From Acidianus manzaensis (lineage in GTDB: Archaea > Thermoproteota > Thermoprotei_A > Sulfolobales > Sulfolobaceae): 64,000 bases of DNA. How positions within the stretch are numbered: the stretch's first letter is position 1; the number at the start of each line of letters is the position of its first letter. Below the pieces are notes generated by a model, which did no database searches, was not told the DNA's origin, and was given only the letters and a program-made list of their open reading frames with translations. The stretch spans positions 917,501 through 981,500 of the forward strand of contig NZ_CP020477.1 in NCBI RefSeq assembly GCF_002116695.1, in the 5' to 3' direction. Below, piece by piece: positions 56,722 through 64,000 of this stretch. The translations under genes and the position numbers were made by a program.

Positions 56722-58686
56722 TTACGTAGTATACGTGTATGTACTATAATACATCATATTATAGTAATAGCCAGTGAAAGGATCATAAACAAACCCATGA
56801 ACATACGGTTGAACAAAATAGTAAGTCGAAGGAACCGGCAACCATATATAAGGAGCCATATGATACAAAATACTATAAGCTTGTCCAACTAATTCCTCCT
56901 GCTCAGTAGTATTAGTAATAAACGGCAACGTACTATACATATTCTGCAACGTAGGATTATCAACCCAAGCGAAATCACCAGAAATACCACCAAACTGCAC
57001 ATCAGACATTGGAATTAACTGCTGAAATACAGGATCAGGCCAATCTGGGAACCATCCTAGATTTGCAAGGTCAGGAGTACCAGAAGGAGTATTCCAGCCA
57101 TCAACAACACTAGGCAATACTAACTTAACACTAGTAGATATTCCAATTTGCTGCAAATCTTGAGATATTATAGTCAACTCATCCTCCTCCAACGCATTCT
57201 CAGGAGCTAAAGCATAAATATCCATAGTAGACAACTCAGTCCCACTAGTATCACCAAGCGTAGTACCATTAGGCAACACAACATAGAAATGACCCTCATA
57301 ACCAGCCTCATTCAAATACTTCATAGCCAAACCCAAATTAGTAGAATACATACTCAAATTATCAGGATTATAATACCCAGGAAACTGAGGAGATATAGGA
57401 CCCAAAAACTCAGAAGCCAACGTAACACCCTTATACTGAAACATCTCCAACAAAGCAGTATAATTAATAGCATACTCTAAAGCCAACCTAAAATCAGTAA
57501 TATTAGTAGGAAACTCCTGAGTATTCATACTAATAAACAACACTCCTGGTTGTGAACCTAGATTTACTAATGAAGCATTTATAGGTAATTTAGAATATGG
57601 TGATGCTCCAAGTATTTGTGACAAGTATGGTACTGAAATGTATGATAATTGAGCTTTATTAGTTATGAAGTCTTCTACTCTATCCTCGTGAGATAATCCA
57701 TATTGTATTACTACTTCTTTTATGTGTGCTGGTTCTGCTACTGCTGGCACGCTATGTCCTGAAGCCCAGTAGTTTGGATTCGCTTCTAAGTCTATTGTGC
57801 TTAATCCTGTAGATACGTATGTTATCACGTATGGTCCTGTTCCGTTCATTCCGTGTTCGTCTAAGTAAGTGTTTGGTGTGTTGGGTTGTACTCCTCCGTG
57901 TTCGTCAACTACTACTGGGTTGACTATTGCTCCCCACCATGCTGCTATATCATATAGGAAGAATTTGTATGGTATTAGTGTGTTTATTTCTACTTCGTAT
58001 GGTCCTTTTACTACTATTGCTTGGTTTGGATATTCCATTATTTTTTGTATTGTTGCATTATTTGCGTTGAAGTTTGATAGTATTGATGCTAGTATTTTTG
58101 CTGTTAGGTTGTAGTTGTTTGCTGTTGGTAGTCCTGTTGCGTTTTGTATTGCGTTGTTTACTCCCCATGGTATTGCGTATCCTGTGTTTGCGTATACTGT
58201 TGCGTTGAATAGTAGTTCTATGTAGTTTGATACTCCTGGTCCTTGTCCCATTAGTATTGTTCTATAGAGCGAGAACCATACTGTTGATGCGTTTACTTGT
58301 ACTCCGTCTGGGAAGTGTATGTAGTTTCTTAGGTAGAAGTAGTAGTTTTGGTAGTTTGGTGTTGTCCAGTTTTGTGCTATTACTGGTACTAGTTGGTGGT
58401 AGTTGCTTCCGTTAAATTCTACTAATTCTTGGAATACAGCTGTGAATAGTGGTCCGTCTTGAATACCGAATCCTGTTGCTGGGTCTAGTGCGTCTGGTGC
58501 TGCTGTTTGTGCTACGTCGCATAGTACGTTTGAGTTGGGTGTTGCTAGTGTGATTGTTGATACTGATACGGATGGGTGGTGTGTTGTTATTAAGTATGCT
58601 GCTGCTCCTGCTATTACTATTACGACTATTATGATTATTGCTACTGCTGCTTTGGATATTCCATAAAGTGTTTTTTTATTGACCAT
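56722..58686 (-). CDS. ABC solute-binding protein (family 5), membrane-anchored
   Basis: This 654-residue secreted protein has an N-terminal membrane helix (about 12-33), a linker rich in Ser/Val/Thr, then a full family-5 domain in normal order: D-A-L-D-P-A-T-G near 68, the F-P-D-G-V-Q-V-N-A-S-T-V-W-F-S segment near 130-145, S-M-N-T-Q-E-F-P near 390, and Y-L-N-E-A-G-Y near 455. It ends without a second anchor. Many N-x-S/T sites indicate a glycosylated surface protein. Codon polarity flips abruptly at residue 382 or so (see findings). No permease or ATPase gene is nearby. Likely ligand: oligopeptide or sugar. Confidence 0.85.
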   Translation of the reverse strand: MVNKKTLYGISKAAVAIIIIVVIVIAGAAAYLITTHHPSVSVSTITLATPNSNVLCDVAQTAAPDALDPATGFGIQDGPLFTAVFQELVEFNGSNYHQLVPVIAQNWTTPNYQNYYFYLRNYIHFPDGVQVNASTVWFSLYRTILMGQGPGVSNYIELLFNATVYANTGYAIPWGVNNAIQNATGLPTANNYNLTAKILASILSNFNANNATIQKIMEYPNQAIVVKGPYEVEINTLIPYKFFLYDIAAWWGAIVNPVVVDEHGGVQPNTPNTYLDEHGMNGTGPYVITYVSTGLSTIDLEANPNYWASGHSVPAVAEPAHIKEVVIQYGLSHEDRVEDFITNKAQLSYISVPYLSQILGASPYSKLPINASLVNLGSQPGVLFISMNTQEFPTNITDFRLALEYAINYTALLEMFQYKGVTLASEFLGPISPQFPGYYNPDNLSMYSTNLGLAMKYLNEAGYEGHFYVVLPNGTTLGDTSGTELSTMDIYALAPENALEEDELTIISQDLQQIGISTSVKLVLPSVVDGWNTPSGTPDLANLGWFPDWPDPVFQQLIPMSDVQFGGISGDFAWVDNPTLQNMYSTLPFITNTTEQEELVGQAYSILYHMAPYIWLPVPSTYYFVQPYVHGFVYDPFTGYYYNMMYYSTYTYTT

Positions 58687-59173
58687 TTATCATCAATTAA
58701 GCTTGATGTTATTATAATATAAATTTTTATGAAATAAGGTTTTAGCGTTAATAATTAGGAGAATAATTTAGAAGAATTATATAAATTTATTTATCTTATT
58801 AAATTGCAATAATATCATTATAATGTATTAATACAATATTATATTAACTAAATTTTTAAGATTTATGTATATATCTAAAATATCCTTATTTTGCTCCTAT
58901 ATCTGATAGTACAAAATTTCATTCTCACCTTTCATAGATCAATAAATATAGTATTACTAATCTAGTGAGTTTTGTTAGTATATATTACATGTGTTTCCTC
59001 CTTTCAAGACGCCGTTATATAGTATCATAAAAAGTTTATTATTTTAGTTCTAATTGTATTTTTTGAGTATTGATTTGAGAAAGGATCTTTAAAATATATA
59101 AGTAAGTAAACTAGGTTTTCTTTAATCTTTAAATTTAAGATTTTTATATTAAAAAAGAGTAAGTGTATGCAGT
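58687..59173. other. 487-bp non-coding region
   Basis: Divergent promoter region between the solute-binding protein and the next permease. No MITE copy, 17-bp motif or palindrome of the kinds described elsewhere was found. Only AT-rich promoter-like DNA is seen. Confidence 0.45.
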
Positions 59174-60772
59174 ATGAGTCAAGAGAATAAAGTATTCGCT
59201 AGGCAAAGTTCTGGATTAACTAGAACTTTATCAGCTAGAGATACGTTTTTGCTGAATTTTATGTATTTAGCTCCTGCAGCTAGTATAGCGTATCCTTTAA
59301 CTTTTGCTTTCTTTTTTCCTGGATCTAATTGGATTTTAGCTACAATCATAGGAGCTTTGATGGCTTTACCTACTGCATTCATGTATTATTATATAGGAAT
59401 GTTAACTCCTAAGACTGCAGCTGATTACGTTTACGTTAGTAGGTATTTGGGTCCAATATTTGGACTGATGCAGGCTTTAGTAAATATTTTTGCTTATGGT
59501 ATAGGTTTAGATGTTCAGACTGAGCAATCTTTAGTTATAGTTCCTTTTATTCAAAGTCTTGGGCTTTCATTTCATAATTCTGGCCTTATTTCTCTAGCGA
59601 ATGCTATTTCTTCTAGTCAATTGGATTTCTTTATTTTCACGACAATAATGATATTAATTGTTGGTGGAATTCTTATATTAAGTACTAAATGGATTGCTAG
59701 AATTGTATCTTCTTTAACGATACTGCAAATTATAGGTACTATAGTTATTATAGTATTGCTTTTTGATTTAGGTAGAGCTGGTTTTATCTCTTCTTTTAAT
59801 TCGTTATCTACTTCGTTGGGTGGTAATACTTATCAAAGTATTGTTAGTAGTTATAAATTGCCTATAAGTTTTGATGCATTAGGCACTTTTTTGCTAGGTA
59901 TAATGATTATGGGTAATTTGTTTATTTATAATAATGCTCCAGTATGGGTTGGAGGAGAGGTAAAGAAGGGAGAGAAGACTATTAAGGCTGGGATAATTTA
60001 TTCTTATCTTTTTGCAGTGCTTATATCGATTATTTTAGTGGTTAGTATAGTTTATACTATAGGAGAAAAATTCTTTATTGAAACTTCTGAATTCGGATGG
60101 GCTACAAGTAGTGGTGGAATACCGGTAGCTCCTTATTCGCTTTTAGCTTACGTAATTATACCTGTATATAATAATTTGCCTATTTTGCTTATAATTTTGA
60201 TTTCGTCTTTAACTTGGTATATTTCCTATGCTATTATTGGAGGTTTAACTGGAACTAGAGCTATGGTTGCCGCTTCTATGGATAGGCTTTTACCAGAAAA
60301 ATTCGTAGATATTAGTCCTAAATTGAAGTCTCCTTATTTTGCTGTTCTGGTATTCTTAGGTATAGCTCTTCTGTTTAATTATTTAGAAATTTATCAAGGA
60401 TTTTCTTTAACGTTAATGTTTGGTGTTCTTTCGTACATGATATTTCAATATTTGATTGCATCTCTTTCGGCTTTTAAGATTTCTAAATCAAAGGAAATTC
60501 CATCTAAAATAAAGGGTAAGCTTCTTATTTCTAGTATATTATCTGCAATAAGTATAGTAGTTGCTGTAGGTTCTCTGATAATTTATGGAGGTTTAACTTA
60601 TACTTCTTCTGGATTTGGTTATCAATTATTTTCAGGTAATTTTATACCTTCAGCATTATTGCTTGCTGGTATAGTTATAGCAGCTATATTATGGTATGTA
60701 ATAGCTAAAGTTGTTAGGAAGAAGAAAGGAGTAAACGTTGATATGGTATTTACTCAAATACCTCCAGACTAA
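59174..60772 (+). CDS. APC-superfamily amino acid permease
   Basis: This 532-residue protein of about 12 helices is the fourth intact member of the S-S-G-L subfamily: N-terminal F-A-R-Q-S-S-G-L-T-R, the loop A-S-M-D-R-L-L-P-E-K, and C-terminal F-T-Q-I-P-P-D. Codons are T-rich like the permease at 31280. Located upstream of an NCS1 transporter and two CodA-like deaminases but with its own promoter, so functional linkage to them is uncertain. Confidence 0.85.
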   Translation: MSQENKVFARQSSGLTRTLSARDTFLLNFMYLAPAASIAYPLTFAFFFPGSNWILATIIGALMALPTAFMYYYIGMLTPKTAADYVYVSRYLGPIFGLMQALVNIFAYGIGLDVQTEQSLVIVPFIQSLGLSFHNSGLISLANAISSSQLDFFIFTTIMILIVGGILILSTKWIARIVSSLTILQIIGTIVIIVLLFDLGRAGFISSFNSLSTSLGGNTYQSIVSSYKLPISFDALGTFLLGIMIMGNLFIYNNAPVWVGGEVKKGEKTIKAGIIYSYLFAVLISIILVVSIVYTIGEKFFIETSEFGWATSSGGIPVAPYSLLAYVIIPVYNNLPILLIILISSLTWYISYAIIGGLTGTRAMVAASMDRLLPEKFVDISPKLKSPYFAVLVFLGIALLFNYLEIYQGFSLTLMFGVLSYMIFQYLIASLSAFKISKSKEIPSKIKGKLLISSILSAISIVVAVGSLIIYGGLTYTSSGFGYQLFSGNFIPSALLLAGIVIAAILWYVIAKVVRKKKGVNVDMVFTQIPPD

Positions 60773-60934
60773 TCTTTTTTAAAGTTTGTTTTTTGATTTT
60801 CTAGAAAGTCTAGGATTTTTGATTTAATGAGAGTTTATTTAATTATTTTAATGATTGAGCTCATTATTTGAACTAAAAATTTTTAATACTATTTTTAGTA
60901 ACATTTATAAATTGGTCAATGATTTAGTCTTTGT

Positions 60935-62380
60935 ATGAAAAATACGGATGATATTTTAAGTAATGAGGAAATTCTACCTTTATCTAAGAATCTAAAAAAT
61001 TGGAATGCTTTAGATTATACAATGGTATGGATAACTATGACTGTTGGTGCTTTAGCTTGGGAATATCCTTGGTTTGGAGTATTTTTAGGAATACCTTGGT
61101 ATTTATCTGTTTTTCTAGTTTTTTCCGGTAATTTAATTACTTTAATTCCTATGATTATTCAATCTCATGCTGGGGCTAAATATGGAATAGCTGAACCTCA
61201 AATAACTAGAAGCAGATGGGGAGTATGGGGAGCATTTTTTCCTTCTGCTGTTAGAGCAATAATAGGTGCAGGTTGGTGGGGAATTAATGCTTTTATAATT
61301 TCAGAAGTTATTGTTGGTCTTTATTTGAAATTTTCTGGACAGTTACAGATGGTAATAGCTCCTCTTCTATCTTCTGGCTCTGCTAATTCTTTTACAATAT
61401 CTCTAGCAGTTCCACGATTATTTTGGTCAGTTTTCATTATAACTATAATTGCTGAATTAATATTGCTTTATTTTTCACCTATTCTTAAGGGTCAAGAACC
61501 ATTGAGAAAAATGAGTAAAATAGTAGGACCTATAGTGTTGTTTTCAATGGTTCTATTATTTATTTTTGAAGGAATAAGCAATGGATGGGATTTTAGTGAG
61601 TTAAGCAAGATTTCAGTATCTTCTGCTGATGTTTTAGTTTTGATCGTTTTTATGGCCGGAAATATGTCTAGCTGGTTAACTATGGCTATTTCTATGCCAG
61701 ATTTGACTCGTTTTGCTAAGTCTCAAAAATCTCAAGTTTTAGGCCAAGTAATACTTCCATTTATCTATTCTTTCATAGGATTATTGGGAATCTTGGGAAG
61801 CGCTATGGCTATAAATACTGTTCATGCTACAGTTATTGATCCTGTTCTTTTAACTTTGCTTACTGCTCCATCTTATCTTTCAATAATTATTTTAATTCCA
61901 ATACTTATGGAGACTTTTGCTGTTAATACTTTAGCTAATCTTTTACCTCCAGGATACGATATAAGCAATTTTTATCCTAAGAAGATAAACTGGTTTACTG
62001 GAGTTATTATAGCTGTAATTATAGGTTTAGCTATTGGAGCTTGGAGTTTTCTTGGTGATGCGTATGGATTTATGGTTAATTGGTTAAATACTTATGGTAT
62101 CGCTTTAGGAGGAATTGTGGGAATTAACGTAGCTGACTACGTTTTTATAAGAAAGTTTAACATTGAAATAGATTCTTTATATTCCAGGCAAGGAGTATAC
62201 AGATATTTTAAGGGAATAAATCCGATGTCTGTCATAGCATTTGTTATTTCAATTATTCCTGGCTATACTTATTTACTTGGAATAAAATCAATGTATCCGT
62301 TCTATTCTTTAGGTCCATTACTGAGCCTTTCATTATCTTTATTATTGTATATTATACTAATGAAAATAAAACACTGGTGA
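60935..62380 (+). CDS. NCS1-family cytosine/nucleobase transporter
   Basis: This 481-residue NCS1 symporter has [14 protein letters not shown] near the start, [22 protein letters not shown] in helix 3, and [15 protein letters not shown]. About 12 helices. Its stop is 4 nt before the start of the CodA-like gene, with GGTGAT providing a ribosome-binding site inside its end. Transporter plus deaminase in one operon argues for cytosine or a related aminated ring as cargo. Confidence 0.9.
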   Translation: MKNTDDILSNEEILPLSKNLKNWNALDYTMVWITMTVGALAWEYPWFGVFLGIPWYLSVFLVFSGNLITLIPMIIQSHAGAKYGIAEPQITRSRWGVWGAFFPSAVRAIIGAGWWGINAFIISEVIVGLYLKFSGQLQMVIAPLLSSGSANSFTISLAVPRLFWSVFIITIIAELILLYFSPILKGQEPLRKMSKIVGPIVLFSMVLLFIFEGISNGWDFSELSKISVSSADVLVLIVFMAGNMSSWLTMAISMPDLTRFAKSQKSQVLGQVILPFIYSFIGLLGILGSAMAINTVHATVIDPVLLTLLTAPSYLSIIILIPILMETFAVNTLANLLPPGYDISNFYPKKINWFTGVIIAVIIGLAIGAWSFLGDAYGFMVNWLNTYGIALGGIVGINVADYVFIRKFNIEIDSLYSRQGVYRYFKGINPMSVIAFVISIIPGYTYLLGIKSMYPFYSLGPLLSLSLSLLLYIILMKIKHW

Positions 62381-62384
62381 TAAC

Positions 62385-63593
62385 ATGATCTTAAAGAATT
62401 TAACTACAGTTGAAGGTAAAAATATAAGTATTGAAATAAATGGAGATAAAATTGCAAAAATATATGAAGGGATAGCACCAGTAGGAGAAAATATGGAAGG
62501 GAGTTTAGTAACTCCTTCTTTAATTGATGCTCACGCTCATTTAGATAGTAATTTTTTACTTGACGTATGCAAAGAGGCTGAAACTCCAAAATTTATTGAA
62601 GCTTTGCAAGCTTTATTAGAATGTAAGGAAAAATTAAGGCCTGAAGATATTTATTCTCTAGCTAAGAAATCTATTTACTATTACCTAAGTCATGGATCTT
62701 TGTACGTAAGGACTCACGTTATGATTGACGATAATATAGATCGTTTAAAATATATAGCTAAACTAAAAGAAGAATTTAAAGATATGATAAATATTCAGAT
62801 AATTGGTTTTATACAAAGTTATTCCTATTTTAATGAAGAGGTAGAAGAAAATATGTATAAAGCTTTAGAATACGCTGATGGAATAGGAGGACAGCCTCAC
62901 CTTCAACCTTCTAGAGAAGATGGAATAATGATGATTAAGAAAATATTTGATGCGGTTGAAGGAAAAAATAAGCTTTTAGACTTTCATGCGGACTTTGCAG
63001 ATGATTCAGAGACAAAATTTAGTGAGGTAATAATTTCTGAAGCTTTGAAGAGAAAAATGTACGGTAAAGTTTCTTTAAGTCACGTTACTGCAATGCACTC
63101 TTATAATGAAGATTATTTTAGGAGGTATTTAAAATGGTTAAGAGAAAGCGAAGCTAGCGTAATTGTAGCTCCAATAACTGCGTTAGAAGAATCTGGAGCT
63201 TTTGAACAATATCCAAAAAGGAGAGGGATAGCTAGAGTCTTAGATTTATTATCTGCAGGAGTTAATGTAGCACTAGGTCATGATGATATTCAAAATCATT
63301 TAAATCCTTATGGTGTAGGGGATATGTTGCAAGCAGGTTTTGTGTTGGCAATTTCTTCTTATATGTATTTTTCTCCATATGCTAGGACAATATTTGATTT
63401 AATGACTTATAATGGCGCAAAAGCATTACATTTGTCGAATTATGGTTTGCAAGTAGGTAATGATGCAGACTTAGTTATTTATAATGCAAAATCTCCATTA
63501 GAGGCTTTAAGAGATGTAAAACCTAGGAAAATGGTTATAAGTAAAGGAAAAATAATTTATGAAAGTAAAATTGAAGAAAAAACGGTGTGGTAG
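62385..63593 (+). CDS. CodA-like deaminase, second paralogue
   Basis: This 402-residue amidohydrolase of the cytosine-deaminase family has D-A-H-A-H-L-D (metal His pair), [36 protein letters not shown] and G-H-D-D-I. The glutamate of H-C-D-E-I-D in E. coli CodA is replaced: here H-A-D-F-A-D-D, so the proton-shuttle position differs and another ring (for example a hydroxylated or N-methylated base) is possible. Coupled to the NCS1 gene upstream and directly followed (TAGATG) by a third paralogue. Confidence 0.85.
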   Translation: MILKNLTTVEGKNISIEINGDKIAKIYEGIAPVGENMEGSLVTPSLIDAHAHLDSNFLLDVCKEAETPKFIEALQALLECKEKLRPEDIYSLAKKSIYYYLSHGSLYVRTHVMIDDNIDRLKYIAKLKEEFKDMINIQIIGFIQSYSYFNEEVEENMYKALEYADGIGGQPHLQPSREDGIMMIKKIFDAVEGKNKLLDFHADFADDSETKFSEVIISEALKRKMYGKVSLSHVTAMHSYNEDYFRRYLKWLRESEASVIVAPITALEESGAFEQYPKRRGIARVLDLLSAGVNVALGHDDIQNHLNPYGVGDMLQAGFVLAISSYMYFSPYARTIFDLMTYNGAKALHLSNYGLQVGNDADLVIYNAKSPLEALRDVKPRKMVISKGKIIYESKIEEKTVW

Positions 63594-64000
63594 ATGTTAG
63601 TAAAGAATGTTAGGTTTTATAGTGATAATAAGTTACATGACATTTACGTTGAAGAAGGAATAATACAATGTATTGATTGTAAAGGTAAAAAGGACGATTT
63701 GGTTTTTGAAGGAAGAGGAAGGCTATTATTACCTCCTTTTGTTAATCCTCATTCTCATTTAGGCTATGCTTTAACTTTGAATTATGGGAGAAAAAATAGA
63801 AGCGGTACATTACAAGAAGGAGCTATGATAACTCGGAACGAAATATCTCCAAAAATAAGTGAAGATGATGTAGTATCAAGGCTTAAAAAATTGGAAAAAT
63901 TGTTCTTTATAAATGGAGTCCTTTACGTTAGAACTCATGAGATTTTATCTTTAGTATTAAAAGTTATTAAAGCTAGAAAAGAAATTAGTCTAATAAATTT
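63594..64000 (+). CDS. CodA-like deaminase, third paralogue (partial)
   Basis: The frame begins immediately after the previous stop codon and is open to the window end (135 residues seen). N-terminal [11 protein letters not shown] (metal His pair) and Y-V-R-T-H-E match the CodA family, and S-G-T-L-Q-E-G matches the S-G-T-L-x-E-G segment of the enzyme at 35972. The usual H-L-D after the His pair is H-L-G here. With the gene before it, it may form a hetero-oligomer or handle a second substrate. The active-site part is outside the window. Confidence 0.8.
   Translation, partial: MLVKNVRFYSDNKLHDIYVEEGIIQCIDCKGKKDDLVFEGRGRLLLPPFVNPHSHLGYALTLNYGRKNRSGTLQEGAMITRNEISPKISEDDVVSRLKKLEKLFFINGVLYVRTHEILSLVLKVIKARKEISLIN

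Noticed and set aside
57289..58415. Forward-strand frames opposite the second solute-binding protein
   Set aside because: Antisense shadows in the codon-skewed gene; no ribosome-binding site or family match.

Overview
The window is AT-rich chromosomal DNA from a thermoacidophilic crenarchaeon of the order Sulfolobales (Acidianus/Sulfurisphaera-like). The evidence is a dicluster ferredoxin of the Sulfolobus zfx type, archaeal TATA boxes about 25-30 bp before many ATG codons (leaderless starts), a glycerol-1-phosphate-dehydrogenase relative, a crenarchaeal-type helix-turn-helix ATPase and many small transposon relics. The genus is inferred. No tRNA, rRNA or CRISPR array was seen.

Layout. 0-3.1 kb: tail of a [NiFe] hydrogenase locus (catalytic large-subunit C-terminus, a degenerate large-subunit paralogue, two HypC-like proteins, maturation protease). 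3.6-10.2 kb: two paralogous metallophosphoesterases, an APC permease, a ferredoxin, a CBS protein and a membrane protein. 10.2-15.4 kb: accessory region with a MITE-like repeat, a twice-frameshifted ATPase, an ABC exporter with its winged-helix regulator, and a graveyard of vapB, vapC and permease remnants. 15.7-18.2 kb: a large surface solute-binding protein whose half-domains appear in swapped order. 18.3-30.9 kb: a nitrogen-ring catabolic island (PreA-like dihydropyrimidine dehydrogenase, dihydropyrimidinase, ureidopropionase-like nitrilase, carbamoylase, PuuE-like deacetylase, two NCS1 transporters). 31.3-37.2 kb: permease, arginine deiminase, Asp/Glu racemase-family protein, cyanase bracketed by two repeat copies, cytosine deaminase. 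37.2-49.3 kb: aminotransferase, nitrilase, MHS-type MFS, Rieske oxygenase alpha and beta subunits, glutamine-synthetase-like ligase, ribbon-helix-helix regulator, G1PDH-like dehydrogenase, class III aminotransferase and permease. 49.5-64 kb: three more APC permeases, an aminotransferase, an M20 peptidase, a second solute-binding protein, another NCS1 transporter and two more CodA-like deaminases.

How it works together. Most of the window imports and deaminates small nitrogen compounds: pyrimidines, cytosine-like bases, hydantoins or ureides, arginine, cyanate, amino acids, peptides and amines. The products are ammonia, CO2 and carbon skeletons.

The most interesting signals are: (1) a 17-bp motif, GTAnTAC-ATT-GTAnTAC, at four places inside the 40.5-47.8 kb Rieske/GS-like cluster, each just upstream of a TATA box, which defines a putative regulon; (2) blocks of opposite synonymous-codon polarity inside both solute-binding-protein genes; (3) a four-copy 80-91-bp MITE-like family with 9-bp target duplications, two copies of which bracket cyanase; (4) a hydrogenase large-subunit paralogue lacking half of its metal ligands; (5) a shared palindrome upstream of an ABC exporter and a distant membrane-protein gene.
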